64,000 nt of DNA from Polyangiaceae bacterium (GTDB lineage Bacteria; Myxococcota_A; Polyangia; Polyangiales; Polyangiaceae): positions 620,001-684,000 of the forward strand of contig JAHBVY010000002.1 in NCBI GenBank assembly GCA_019637265.1, written 5' to 3'. How positions within the stretch are numbered: the stretch's first letter is position 1; each line of letters starts with the position of its first letter. Of this stretch, positions 16,332 to 24,873 are shown one piece after another. Under the pieces are notes generated by a model, which saw only the letters and a program-made list of their open reading frames with translations, had not been told where the DNA came from and searched no databases. The translations under genes and the position numbers were made by a program.

Positions 16332-17876
16332 ATGAGCCTGAAGGACAAAGTGATACGGCAGGGTAAGAGGGTCACTTCGAACCCCGCCATGATGCGCTTC
16401 ATCTCCGACGACCGGGTGATGAAGGCCGCCGAGGGCGTGATGGACGCGCGGGGCCGCTTCGCCGCCGCGTGGGACATCTTGAAGAACGGGCACGCGCTCC
16501 CCAACGTGGACCCAGCGTTGGACGAGCTGGCCAGCGACAGCAAGCCGCAGACGAACGGCCACCGGAACGGTCACAAGAACGGCAGCGCTCGGGCGAGCGG
16601 CGGCGAGCTGGTGAAGGGCTCCTCCGATCTCGGCGAGTCGATGAAGGAGCGGGCGAGCCTCGCGAGCATCGGCGGCCGCGACGTGTTCGAGAAGGCCTAC
16701 AAGTTCACGGCCGCGGACAACGCGCGCAAGATGGGGATGTACCCCTTCTTCCGCGCGCTGGATTTCAACGACGGCCCGGAGGCGGAGATCGACGGCAAGC
16801 GCGTCGTGATGTTCGGCTCGAACAACTACTTGGGCCTGACGACGCACCCCAAGGTGCGTGAGGCGGCGAGCGCCGCGATCGATCGCTTCGGCACCAGCAT
16901 GACGGGCTCGCGCCTGGTGAACGGCTCCATGAAGCTCCACGAGGAGTTCGAGGAGAAGCTCGCCGCCTGGTTCGGGACCGAGGCCGCGCTGGTGTTCACC
17001 ACCGGTTACCAGGTGAACATCGCGACCTTGTCAGCCCTGCTGAGCAACAAGAGCAGCGTGGCGGTGATCGATCGCAACGTGCACGCCTCGCTCTACGACG
17101 GCGTGCGGCTCGGGCAGGCGGCGGGCGCGCGCATGGTGCGTTACCGCCACAACGACGCCGCCTCCCTCGACAACCACCTGAGCAAGCTCGGCGACGCGGA
17201 GGGCGCTTTGGTGGTGACGGACGGCGTGTTCAGCGCCGAGGGAGAGATCGCGCACCTCGATCAGATCGTGCCGGTGGTGAAGAAGCATGGCGCGCGGCTG
17301 TTCGTGGACGACGCCCACGCGCTCGGGGTGATTGGCCCCGGTGGGCGCGGCACCGCGGCCCACTTCGGCTTGATGGATCAGGTGGATTTGGTCGGCGGCA
17401 CCTTCTCCAAGTCACTCGCCAGCATCGGCGGGTGGCTGGTGGGGGAGCGCAAGGTGCTCGACTACGTGCGCCACTTCGCGCCCTCGTTCATGTTCGCCGC
17501 CAGCGCGGCGCCGCCCAGCGTGGCGGCGGCGATGGCCGCCTTCGACGTGATGCAAGAGGAGCCGTGGCGCATCGACAAGCTCCGCGAGAACTTCACCTAC
17601 ATGAAGACGGAGCTCGAGAAGATGGGGTTCGAGCTCGGTAAGACCGAGACCGCGGTGATCCCGATCTACATCCGCCAAGATCTGCGCACGCTGATGATGT
17701 GGCGTGATCTCTTGGAGGAGCACCAGATCTACACCAACCCCTTCATCTCCCCCGGGGTGCCCCCGAAGCACGCCATGCTGCGCACGAGCTACATGGCGAC
17801 GCACGAGCGACACCACCTGGATCGCGGCCTCGAGGCCTTCCGCAGCGTCGGGAAGAAGTACGGCGTCATTCCCTAG
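16332..17876 (+). CDS. spt: Serine palmitoyltransferase-like alpha-oxoamine synthase
   Basis: 514 residues from ATG. PLP-dependent alpha-oxoamine synthases condense an amino acid with an acyl-thioester; SPT makes 3-ketosphinganine from serine. Visible hallmarks are VMFGSNNYLGLTTHP, TGSRLVNGSMKLHEEFE, FVDDAHALGVIG and the PLP-lysine segment GTFSKSLASIGGW. About 120 extra N-terminal residues precede the fold, ending in a low-complexity Asn/Gly/His linker. The next genes are a GNAT-type bCerS-like acyltransferase and a CerR-like SDR, which favours SPT over the related KBL or BioF. No acyl carrier protein gene is adjacent. Confidence 0.82.
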   Translation: MSLKDKVIRQGKRVTSNPAMMRFISDDRVMKAAEGVMDARGRFAAAWDILKNGHALPNVDPALDELASDSKPQTNGHRNGHKNGSARASGGELVKGSSDLGESMKERASLASIGGRDVFEKAYKFTAADNARKMGMYPFFRALDFNDGPEAEIDGKRVVMFGSNNYLGLTTHPKVREAASAAIDRFGTSMTGSRLVNGSMKLHEEFEEKLAAWFGTEAALVFTTGYQVNIATLSALLSNKSSVAVIDRNVHASLYDGVRLGQAAGARMVRYRHNDAASLDNHLSKLGDAEGALVVTDGVFSAEGEIAHLDQIVPVVKKHGARLFVDDAHALGVIGPGGRGTAAHFGLMDQVDLVGGTFSKSLASIGGWLVGERKVLDYVRHFAPSFMFAASAAPPSVAAAMAAFDVMQEEPWRIDKLRENFTYMKTELEKMGFELGKTETAVIPIYIRQDLRTLMMWRDLLEEHQIYTNPFISPGVPPKHAMLRTSYMATHERHHLDRGLEAFRSVGKKYGVIP

Positions 17877-17984
17877 TCGCTTCACGGAGCGGCTCCATCG
17901 ATGGCGCGCGCTGCGCTGGTGAACGCCGCGCGAGGCCCTGAGTCCATCGGTGCGCGTCGCCTACGATGCGTAGCGCGCGGAGCG

Positions 17985-18013
17985 TTGACACGGGCGCAGG
18001 CCGGGTGTTGATT
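17985..18013 (+). promoter_or_regulatory. Candidate promoter before the ceramide-synthase-like gene
   Basis: TTGACA at 17985-17990, 17-bp spacer, TTGATT at 18008-18013. The ATG at 18023 would lie only a few bases after the expected start site, so the transcript could be nearly leaderless. Confidence 0.3.
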
Positions 18014-18022
18014 GCGCGCGGC

Positions 18023-19150
18023 ATGCCAGTCGAAATCCGTGAGATCCCCGTCGGGGGCAACCTGCGTGACTTCCTTTCGGTGGTCGACTCCATCTACCGG
18101 GACGACCCTCAGTACGTGCGCCCGCTCGACCTGGAGATCAAAGACCGGCTCAGCCGTAAGAACCCATTCTTCGAGCACGGCGAAGCGACGATCTTCACCG
18201 CTTACCGCGGCGGCAGGTGCGTGGGCCGCTGCACCGCGTCGATCGATCGGGAGCACCTGGCGCGCTACCAGGACGACACCGGCTTCTTCGGCTTCATCGA
18301 CACCGTGAACGACGCGGAGGTGGCCACGGCGCTGCTCGACAGCGCGCGGCGATGGCTCGGCGATCGCGGCATGAAGCGGATCCGTGGACCGCTCAGCCTC
18401 GCCATCAACGAAGAGATCGGCTGCTTGGTGGAGGGCTTCGACACCCCGCCGATGGTCATGATGGCTCACCACCGGCCGTATCAAGGCGAGCTGATCGAGG
18501 AGGCGGGCTTCGAGAAGGTGAAGGACCTCTACGCCTGGCGCTACGAGGTGGGCAAGGTGTCGAACCGCGCCGCCAAGGCGCGCGCCGACATCGAGGCGCT
18601 GCCCGAGGTGCGCACGCGCACGGTCGACATGAAGAACCTCGAGGGTGACATCCGCACCCTGATGGACATCTACAACGACGCTTGGAGCGACAACTGGGGC
18701 TTCGTCCCCCTCACCGAGGGTGAGCTGTCGAAGATGGCGGCGGACATGAAGCTGATCGTGATGCCCGATCTCGCGCTCATCACCGAGATCGACGGTGAGC
18801 CTTCGGCGGTGGCGCTGGCGCTCCCCAACATCAACCACATGATCGGCGACTTGAACGGCTCCCTGCTCCCGACGGGCGCGCTGAAGTTGCTCTACCGCCT
18901 CAAGGTGCGCGGCCCCAAGCAGGCGCGGCTCATCATCCTGGGCATCCGTAAGAAGTATCGCCACGTGCGGAAGTACGCCGCGCTGAGCACCTACCTCTAC
19001 GTGAAGATGAACGAGGCCGCGGCCAAGCGCGGCATCGAGTGGGGCGAGCTCTCGTGGACGCTCGAGGACAACGCGCCGGTCAACGTGGGGATCAAGTTCA
19101 TGGGTGGGAAGGTCTACAAGCGCTACCGCATGTATGAGCGCAGCATCTGA
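18023..19150 (+). CDS. GNAT-fold acyltransferase, putative bacterial ceramide synthase
   Basis: 375 residues from the ATG in MPVEIREIPVGG; an upstream in-frame ATG at 17966 is less likely because it would span the promoter candidate. The sequence has the layout of the long GNAT-like proteins encoded beside bacterial SPT: DPQYVRPLDLEIKDRL near the N-terminus, RIRGPLSLAINEEIG, a central MMAHHRPYQGELIEEAGFEKVKDLYAW-type segment, and an end at WTLEDNAPVNVGIKFMGGKVYKRYRMYE. In Caulobacter the analogous enzyme (bCerS) N-acylates the sphingoid base. The assignment rests on family resemblance and gene order, not on a resolved catalytic motif. Confidence 0.7.
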   Translation: MPVEIREIPVGGNLRDFLSVVDSIYRDDPQYVRPLDLEIKDRLSRKNPFFEHGEATIFTAYRGGRCVGRCTASIDREHLARYQDDTGFFGFIDTVNDAEVATALLDSARRWLGDRGMKRIRGPLSLAINEEIGCLVEGFDTPPMVMMAHHRPYQGELIEEAGFEKVKDLYAWRYEVGKVSNRAAKARADIEALPEVRTRTVDMKNLEGDIRTLMDIYNDAWSDNWGFVPLTEGELSKMAADMKLIVMPDLALITEIDGEPSAVALALPNINHMIGDLNGSLLPTGALKLLYRLKVRGPKQARLIILGIRKKYRHVRKYAALSTYLYVKMNEAAAKRGIEWGELSWTLEDNAPVNVGIKFMGGKVYKRYRMYERSI

Positions 19151-19156
19151 GGTGTC

Positions 19157-20143
19157 ATGAAGGTTCTCCTCACGGGTGGTTCTGGGTTCCTCGGCTCGCA
19201 CATCGCCGAGCAGCTCTCGAAGCAAGGGCACGCGGTTCACGCGCTGGTGCGCAAGACGAGCAACACGAAGCTGCTCGAGGGGCTCTCGGGCGTCACCCTG
19301 GTGGAGGGCGCCGTGAGCGACGTGGAGAGCCTGGAGCGCGCCGCGGGCGAGGTGGACGCGGTGATTCACTCTGCGGGGCTCGTGAAGGCGCGGCACCCGG
19401 AGGAGTTCCATCGGACGAACTGCGGCGGCACGGTGAACGTGCTGAACGCCGCCTTGAAGCACAAGGACCGCATCCAGCGCTTCGTGCTCGTCTCCAGCCT
19501 CGCCGCGGTGGGCCCGAGTGAGGACGGCTCACCCGTGGATCCAGATCACGCGCCAGGCCCAGTGACGCACTACGGGCGGAGCAAGCTGGCAGCGGAGCGC
19601 GCGGTGCTGACCAAGAAGGACGAGCTGCCGATCACCATCATCCGCCCGCCAGCCATCTATGGCCCGCGCGATCAAGAGATCCTCGCGTTCTACAAGGCGG
19701 TGAACGCCCGCGTGCTACCCTACATGGGCACCACGGAGAACCGCCTCAGCATGGTCTACGGGGCCGACGCCGCCGCCGCCTGTATCCTCGCGGTAACGAA
19801 GGACACGCCGAGCGGGCGCGCCTACTTCGTGGAGGACGGCCACGCCCACCGCTTCTCCGAGATGATCGAGGCCGTCGAGCAAGCCCTCGGCAAGCGCGCC
19901 TGGCTGCGCTTCCCCCTACCGCGCCCCGTGGTGGCCACCGCGGCGGTCGCGAGCGAGCTCTACGGCAAGCTGAGCGGCAAGGCGGTGATGCTCACCCGCG
20001 ACAAGCTGAACGAGCTGTTCGCGCCCAACTGGGTGTGCAGCGCGGAGACCACGCGCGCCGAGCTCGGCTGGGAGCCAGAGATGAGCTTCGAGCAAGGCGC
20101 CCGCGTCACCGCCGAGTGGTACCGCAGCGCCGGCTGGCTGTGA
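19157..20143 (+). CDS. NAD-dependent epimerase/dehydratase-family reductase (CerR-like)
   Basis: 328 residues, starting 6 bp after the previous stop. Extended SDR with MKVLLTGGSGFLGSHIAEQ (NAD(P)-binding), VIHSAGLVKA, LVSSLAAVG and the catalytic YGRSK. In bacterial ceramide pathways an SDR of this type (CerR) reduces the keto group of the sphingoid or oxidised ceramide. The position directly after the SPT- and bCerS-like genes supports that role. A nucleotide-sugar epimerase is the main alternative. Confidence 0.75.
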   Translation: MKVLLTGGSGFLGSHIAEQLSKQGHAVHALVRKTSNTKLLEGLSGVTLVEGAVSDVESLERAAGEVDAVIHSAGLVKARHPEEFHRTNCGGTVNVLNAALKHKDRIQRFVLVSSLAAVGPSEDGSPVDPDHAPGPVTHYGRSKLAAERAVLTKKDELPITIIRPPAIYGPRDQEILAFYKAVNARVLPYMGTTENRLSMVYGADAAAACILAVTKDTPSGRAYFVEDGHAHRFSEMIEAVEQALGKRAWLRFPLPRPVVATAAVASELYGKLSGKAVMLTRDKLNELFAPNWVCSAETTRAELGWEPEMSFEQGARVTAEWYRSAGWL

Positions 20144-21363
20144 TGTACCGCCGCGGCGACGAGTTCGCGCTGCGCGGCTTCGTCGCGCCGGGCTTCGAGG
20201 CGGTGCGCGCGCACCTCGCTCAGTCGCTCGAACGGGGTGAGGAGTGTGGCGTCAGTGTCGCTGTCTATCATCGCGGCCAGCTGGTGGTGGAGCTCGCCGG
20301 CGGCGTACGCGACGCCGCGCGGCAGCTGCCCTACACCCCCAGCACGCTGACGCTCGGCTTCTCGAGCACCAAGGGCGTGGTGGCGCTGTGCTTCTTGATG
20401 CTCAGGAGCCAGGGCCTCTTCGACTACGACGCGCCCGTCGCGAGCTATTGGCCCGAGTTCGGTCAAGCAGGCAAGGGCACCATGAGCGTGCGCACGCTCT
20501 TGAACCACCGCGCGGGCCTGGTGGGGCTCGACGCGCCGCTCCGCTTGGAGGAGCTCGAGCGAGACTTGGAAGGGGTGGAGGCGCGCCTCGCCGCGCAGGC
20601 ACCCAGCTGGGCACCGGGCGAGAGCCAGGGCTACCACGGCGTGACCTACGGTCTGTACGCCGGCGCGCTGTTTCGCCGCATCGCGGGGCGCTCCCTCGGC
20701 GCCTTCATCGCTAGCTCGATCCGCGAGCCGCTCGGCGCCGAGATCTACCTCGGGCTCCCACCAGAGCATGAGTCGCGCGTCGCGCGCATCGTCCCGGCGA
20801 CGACGTACGAGCGGCTGTTCAAATTCATCCCCATGGCGCTCACTGACAGCACGGAGGGCCGCGTGATCCGCTCGGTGCTGAGCGGGGCCGACACCGCCCG
20901 CGCCTTCCGCCACCCCGCGGAGCTTGGCCCACGTGGGGTCGCCAACTTCAACGCGCGGCGCACGCGCGCGCTCGAGCTGCCCTGGGTCGGCGCGCAGATG
21001 ACGGCGCGCGGCTTGGCGCGGATGTACGCAGCGCTCGCCCAAGGCGGCAGCTTGGACGGCGTGCGGCTGGTGTCACCCGAGCTCATCCCGCCGCTCTACG
21101 AGCGCCAATCCTGGTCGCCACGCGATCGCGTTTTGCAGAAGCCACTCGGCTGGAGCCAAGGCTTCCTCAAAGAGGAGGAGAGCGTGTTCAGCGCCAGCCC
21201 CGAGAGCTTCGGCCACCCCGGCGCAGGCGGCGCCCTCGGCTGGTGCGACCCCCCACGCGAGCTCGCCATCGCCTACTTGCCGAACCGCATGGCCTATCAC
21301 ATCCGCTCCCCCCGAGCGCGCGCGCTCGCCCGCGTCATCTACCAAGCCGCCGCCAAGCGGTGA
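20143..21363 (+). CDS. Class C beta-lactamase-fold esterase/hydrolase
   Basis: 406 residues; start and previous stop overlap (TGATG), so it is coupled to the ceramide set. The SxxK nucleophile motif is S74-S-T-K77 in LGFSSTKGVVAL. A Tyr-containing second motif (GYHGVTYG) and the C-terminal FGHPGAGGALGWCDP segment match family VIII carboxylesterases / EstB-like serine hydrolases. No signal peptide is seen, so it is probably cytoplasmic. Its place in the operon suggests a lipid-related substrate; this is inference. Confidence 0.8.
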   Translation: MYRRGDEFALRGFVAPGFEAVRAHLAQSLERGEECGVSVAVYHRGQLVVELAGGVRDAARQLPYTPSTLTLGFSSTKGVVALCFLMLRSQGLFDYDAPVASYWPEFGQAGKGTMSVRTLLNHRAGLVGLDAPLRLEELERDLEGVEARLAAQAPSWAPGESQGYHGVTYGLYAGALFRRIAGRSLGAFIASSIREPLGAEIYLGLPPEHESRVARIVPATTYERLFKFIPMALTDSTEGRVIRSVLSGADTARAFRHPAELGPRGVANFNARRTRALELPWVGAQMTARGLARMYAALAQGGSLDGVRLVSPELIPPLYERQSWSPRDRVLQKPLGWSQGFLKEEESVFSASPESFGHPGAGGALGWCDPPRELAIAYLPNRMAYHIRSPRARALARVIYQAAAKR

Positions 21364-21387
21364 GGCGCTGCGGCGCGCTGCGGCGTC

Positions 21388-21406
21388 AAGTCAACTAACT
21401 TGACTT
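21388..21406. terminator. Mini-hairpin downstream of the esterase gene
   Basis: Arms AAGTCAA and TTGACTT (7 bp, perfect) with loop CTAAC, 25 bp after the esterase stop. There is no T-tract. The element at 21482 follows in the same 285-bp gap. Confidence 0.55.
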
Positions 21407-21481
21407 CACCGGACTCAGGCGATGGTCAGCTCAACGAACCGTATCCGCGCTAAGCCACAGCCCGCGCGTGCTCTCGCCTTC

Positions 21482-21510
21482 TTTTTTTTGGGGGGGTTGG
21501 ACGGCACCGC
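21482..21510 (-). repeat. Extended dispersed element copy
   Basis: On the minus strand it begins GCGGTGCCGTCCAACC, extends to a C7 run and ends in A8. It is the fullest copy combining the GCGGTGCCG head with the C-run/A-run tail. It lies in the gap 21364-21648, which otherwise holds only the mini-hairpin. Confidence 0.75.
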
Positions 21511-21648
21511 GCCTCACGTCACCGCGCGACGCGCCCGCTAGCCGCTTAGAGCCGCGCTCCGACCGCCACCAAGCAGCTCCTCAGCTTGGCGCGGCTAGCC
21601 CACAGCAGCCCGTTTGTCGTCCTGCCCAAGCTGGGGCATCCTTCGAGC

Positions 21649-21885
21649 ATGCGCGAGCCCAGCTTCCAGATCCCGATCATCCGCTCCGGCGATCTCGATC
21701 TCGAGAGCCCCGAGGGGAGGACCGAGTGGGACCGCCGCGTGATGGCGCTCGCGGCCCGGCGCATCGCCGAGGAGCGCGTGCGCATGGAGCAGCTCGGCAT
21801 CATCGATGAGCACGGGGAGCTCATCTCGCGCGAGCTGCCCCCCGACATGCTCCCGGAGTCCGAGACGACCTTGGAGACGGGCTGA
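21649..21885 (+). CDS. Small acidic hypothetical protein
   Basis: 78 residues from ATG (frame open 63 bp upstream). It is highly charged and Glu/Arg-rich, with REPSFQIPIIRSGDLDLESP, then a helical segment, and ends ELPPDMLPESETTLETG. There is no signal peptide and no recognised family. The gene is convergent with the next one across a mini-hairpin. Third-position GC looks like real genes of the window. Confidence 0.45.
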   Translation: MREPSFQIPIIRSGDLDLESPEGRTEWDRRVMALAARRIAEERVRMEQLGIIDEHGELISRELPPDMLPESETTLETG

Positions 21886-21910
21886 GCACGCGTGGCCCGG
21901 CCGCGCAGCA

Positions 21911-21929
21911 TCAAGTCAGCTAAATTGAC
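21911..21929. terminator. Mini-hairpin at convergent junction
   Basis: Imperfect small hairpin: TCAA/TTGA, or alternatively GTCA/TGAC around GCTAAAT. It lies in the 50-bp gap between the small acidic protein gene and the convergent gene at 21936. No T-tract. Confidence 0.45.
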
Positions 21930-21935
21930 ATGGCC

Positions 21936-22487
21936 TCAGCTGCCGAAGCGGTAGAAGGTGGCGCCAGCGACGCTCAGGGGGGTGGGGGTGTTCTTGAGGT
22001 TTTTCCCCATGGAATCGATGGCCTCGACGTCGACGTAGAGGCCGGGGCCCCAGCCGGGGGCCTGGGCCTCGTCTTCGCCGGGGCGGGTGGCGGTGTCGGC
22101 GTAGAGGGCGCGGCGCAGGGCCTCGCTGGGGAGGCGCGGGGCGCTGTGCTGTGGCTCGGCGCCTTCGCTGGGTACCCAGCGGCTGCCTTGGCTGAGCACC
22201 GCGACGGTTCGGTAGCCTGACTCTTCTAGACGCGCGCGGGTGCGCTTCGTCCAGGCGAACGGATCGACCTGCTCGTCGCCCTCCGCCACCTCCAGGTACA
22301 CCGCGTGCCCCAGCCACAGCGGCTCACAGCCCTCCCCTGGGGGCTCCTCCGCGAGCACCTGCTCGATCAGCTCACGGAATCCGGTGAAGCGACGGGCAAA
22401 GTCGTCAGGCTCGAGATCATATTCGTCGTCCTCGATCTCGAAGTAGGAGAAGAAGAAGCCGTACGCGTTCTCGTCAGTGACATCCAT
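21936..22487 (-). CDS. Hypothetical acidic cytoplasmic protein
   Basis: 183 residues from the ATG at 22487; an in-frame TTG at 22499 is possible. The protein is rich in Asp/Glu near the N-terminus (FEIEDDEYDLEPDDFARRF) and has no signal peptide or TM segment. Later it has VDPFAWTKRTRARLEESGYRTVAVLSQGSRWVPS and LYVDVEAIDSMGKNL. No family recognised. It ends 65 bp upstream of the trpE stop region on the same strand and may share its transcript. Confidence 0.55.
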   Translation of the reverse strand: MDVTDENAYGFFFSYFEIEDDEYDLEPDDFARRFTGFRELIEQVLAEEPPGEGCEPLWLGHAVYLEVAEGDEQVDPFAWTKRTRARLEESGYRTVAVLSQGSRWVPSEGAEPQHSAPRLPSEALRRALYADTATRPGEDEAQAPGWGPGLYVDVEAIDSMGKNLKNTPTPLSVAGATFYRFGS

Positions 22488-22552
22488 GGCAGCGCCCAAA
22501 GCGCCGAGGGTTTACCGTTTGTCGCTCCGCACAAGCAACGCGCTCGAGCGCG

Positions 22553-23923
22553 TCACTCGCGGGCGGCTTGCTCGGCGGCGGCGATGGCGGCCAGCGCGGC
22601 GCGCGCTTTGTTGCGCGTCTCCAGCGCCTCGAGGCGGGGCACGCTGTCCGCCACCAGACCGGCGCCGGCCGTCACCTCGAAGCGCCCCGCGCGTTGCACC
22701 ACGGTGCGGATCGCGATCGCGAAGTCCAAGTCGGTGCCGCGCGTCACGTAGCCCACCGCGCCACCATAGGCGAAGCGAGGCCGCGGCTCGAGCTCACGGA
22801 TGAGCTGCATCGCGCGCACCTTGGGCGCGCCGCTCAGCGTACCCGCAGGGAACGTCGCGCGGAGCACGTCGAAGGGCCCCAGCCCCTCACGGAGCTCCCC
22901 CGTGACCTCACTGGCGAGGTGCATCACGTGGCTCAGGCGCTGCACCGCGAATTGAACAGGAACGCTGACTGTGCCGGGGGTCGCCACGCGCCCGACGTCA
23001 TTGCGCGCGAGGTCGATCAGCATCAGGTGCTCGGCGAGCTCCTTCGGATCGGCGCTGAGCTCGCGCGCCAGCGCCTCGTCTTCCTCCGGGCTCCTCCCGC
23101 GACGCCGCGTGCCGGCGATCGGCCGCACGGTGACGCGCCGCTCTTCGACGCGCACGAGCGTCTCCGGGCTGGCGCCGATCACCGAGACGGGCTCGGCGCC
23201 TTCGTGCGCAGGCAGCTCGAGCAGGTACATGTACGGCGCAGGCGAGAGCACGCGCAGCGCGCGGTACACGTCAAGCGCGCTCGCCGCGCGAGCCTTCACG
23301 GAGAAGGTGCGCGCCGGCACCACCTGGAACACGTCGCCCGCGCGGATGAGCTCCTTGGCGCGCAGCACGATCTGCTCGTACTCGGCGTCCGACGTATCTA
23401 CGCTGAGATCCAGCGGTAGTTTTTGGGGGTTTGGCGGCGCGATGGGCGCGAGCGCTGCCTGGCGCGTGAGCACCGCCGTCACCCGCTCCAGGTCCTCGAC
23501 GTCGTGCGCCACCAGCTCGGCGGTGTGCGTGAGGTTGTCGAACACCACCACGGTGCACTCACCGAGCAAGCGCGCGAGCACCGGCGGCTCCCCGGGCCAG
23601 GGCGGCACTTTGGTCGCGTAGTGGACGATATCGTAAGGGATCAGGCCCACATGGGCGTGAGCGAAACGCTCGGCGACGTCCACCACCTCCTCACCGCCGG
23701 TCGGCACCCGCGCCGCCAGCTGGGCGAACGGATCGCCCTCCCCTGCCCGCAAGGTCACCTGACGACGTGGGCGATAGCCGAGGATCGAATAGCGACCCCA
23801 GCGCTCACCCGGCTCCACGCTCTCGAGCAAGAAGGAGCCACCGGGGCTGTCCTGGCGGAGGATGGAGTAAGCCCCGACGGGGGTGATGCCATCGACCACC
23901 CAGGACTGCCGGTAGAGCGCCAT
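22553..23923 (-). CDS. trpE: Anthranilate synthase component I
   Basis: 456 residues from the ATG at 23923; ATGs further upstream at 23947 are possible. TrpE makes anthranilate from chorismate with ammonia supplied by TrpG. The N-terminal FLLESVEPGERWGRYSILG contains the LLES element of the tryptophan feedback site. The catalytic half has PIAGTRRRGRSPEEDEAL, HLMLIDLARNDVGRV, FPAGTLSGAPKVRAM and FAYGGAVGYV. The linker between halves contains APPNPQK, encoded by a copy of the dispersed element (23420-23435). No trpG or other trp gene is adjacent, which is unusual. Confidence 0.93.
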   Translation of the reverse strand: MALYRQSWVVDGITPVGAYSILRQDSPGGSFLLESVEPGERWGRYSILGYRPRRQVTLRAGEGDPFAQLAARVPTGGEEVVDVAERFAHAHVGLIPYDIVHYATKVPPWPGEPPVLARLLGECTVVVFDNLTHTAELVAHDVEDLERVTAVLTRQAALAPIAPPNPQKLPLDLSVDTSDAEYEQIVLRAKELIRAGDVFQVVPARTFSVKARAASALDVYRALRVLSPAPYMYLLELPAHEGAEPVSVIGASPETLVRVEERRVTVRPIAGTRRRGRSPEEDEALARELSADPKELAEHLMLIDLARNDVGRVATPGTVSVPVQFAVQRLSHVMHLASEVTGELREGLGPFDVLRATFPAGTLSGAPKVRAMQLIRELEPRPRFAYGGAVGYVTRGTDLDFAIAIRTVVQRAGRFEVTAGAGLVADSVPRLEALETRNKARAALAAIAAAEQAARE

Positions 23924-24057
23924 CCCCGCGACGTTAGCATCACGCATGAGCCAGCGAGCGCCGCACGACCTGAGGTAGAGTCTCGAGGGTGCGCGCGTCA
24001 CTACCCAACCCCCCGATCCCGATCCACCCACCGCGAAGCCCCGCGCACCGGGATCGC

Positions 24058-24693
24058 GTGAGCGTCACCTCCCCCCTCGCGAGGCCGCTCCGAGCCGCGC
24101 AGGCGCGGAAGCCAACGCCAGGGCAACGGCCCGCACGTCCGCTGCGAGTCACCTCGTCAGCGCGAGCGCTCCGCGCGCACGCGCCGCGCGCTAGATGGTT
24201 CGCTCCGCTGAGCATCCTGCTCCTCAGCGGTTTCAGCTTCGGCTGCGCTCGCTCGAGCGAGCACGCCCTCGAAGACACCGAGGGGCGGCGCTTCCAGGCA
24301 AACTGCCAGGGCGGCGCGTGTCGGCTCACGCAGACCAGCGGCACCCCCGCGCCCTCCGGGCTGCCCAGCTTGGTGTTGTCGGCGCCGGGACGCGTCGTGG
24401 CGATCTGCAACGCGCCAGCTGAGACCGACGCGCCTCGTGAGACCGCGGACTGCCGCGCGCTGGTGTGTCAGGCGGACACCGACTGCCCACCCGCCGCAGG
24501 CCAACCCGAGGGTACTTGCATCAACGGGCTGTGCATCTCCACCACCGGGGAGCTGCGGGTGGACGACGCGGTGTGGATGTGCCTCGCTGGGACGGGCCTC
24601 GGGCGCAGGCAGCCCAAACAGGTGGGCCTGTACGCCATGGCGCAGAACTGCGGGACGCCCTGCATCGTGCCCGCCGTGTGTCGACAGCCGTGA
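24058..24693 (+). CDS. Predicted Cys-rich lipoprotein
   Basis: 211 residues if it starts at the GTG at 24058; a GTG at 23989 is also open. The signal core SILLLSGFSFGC is preceded by an unusually long basic n-region, so the true start may be misplaced. The mature part has many Cys in short-spaced pairs (CQGGACRL, CQADTDCPPA, CINGLCIS, CGTPCIVPAVC), an EGF-like pattern. It is divergent from trpE. A dispersed element copy (CCCAACCCCCCGATCC, 24004-24019) lies just upstream. Function unknown. Confidence 0.55.
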   Translation: MSVTSPLARPLRAAQARKPTPGQRPARPLRVTSSARALRAHAPRARWFAPLSILLLSGFSFGCARSSEHALEDTEGRRFQANCQGGACRLTQTSGTPAPSGLPSLVLSAPGRVVAICNAPAETDAPRETADCRALVCQADTDCPPAAGQPEGTCINGLCISTTGELRVDDAVWMCLAGTGLGRRQPKQVGLYAMAQNCGTPCIVPAVCRQP

Positions 24694-24873
24694 GGTCCAT
24701 GCATGAGGTGACGCTGAACGCACGACACCCCTCGTGCTTGTCGCCGGGATGCAGCGCCCTCAGCGGACCGCAAAATCGTTGGGCTTCAGCGGGTCGCGTA
24801 CTAACCTCCGCGCCCGGCTGCCCCGCGGCCAGGCTCACCGTGGCTCCTCGGAAGCGGGTGAGCGGAGACTTTC

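Noticed and set aside
24195-24422. Separate frame starting ATGGTTCGCTCC inside the Cys-rich lipoprotein gene
   Set aside because: It lies in another frame of the lipoprotein gene, whose signal peptide and Cys pattern are better supported.
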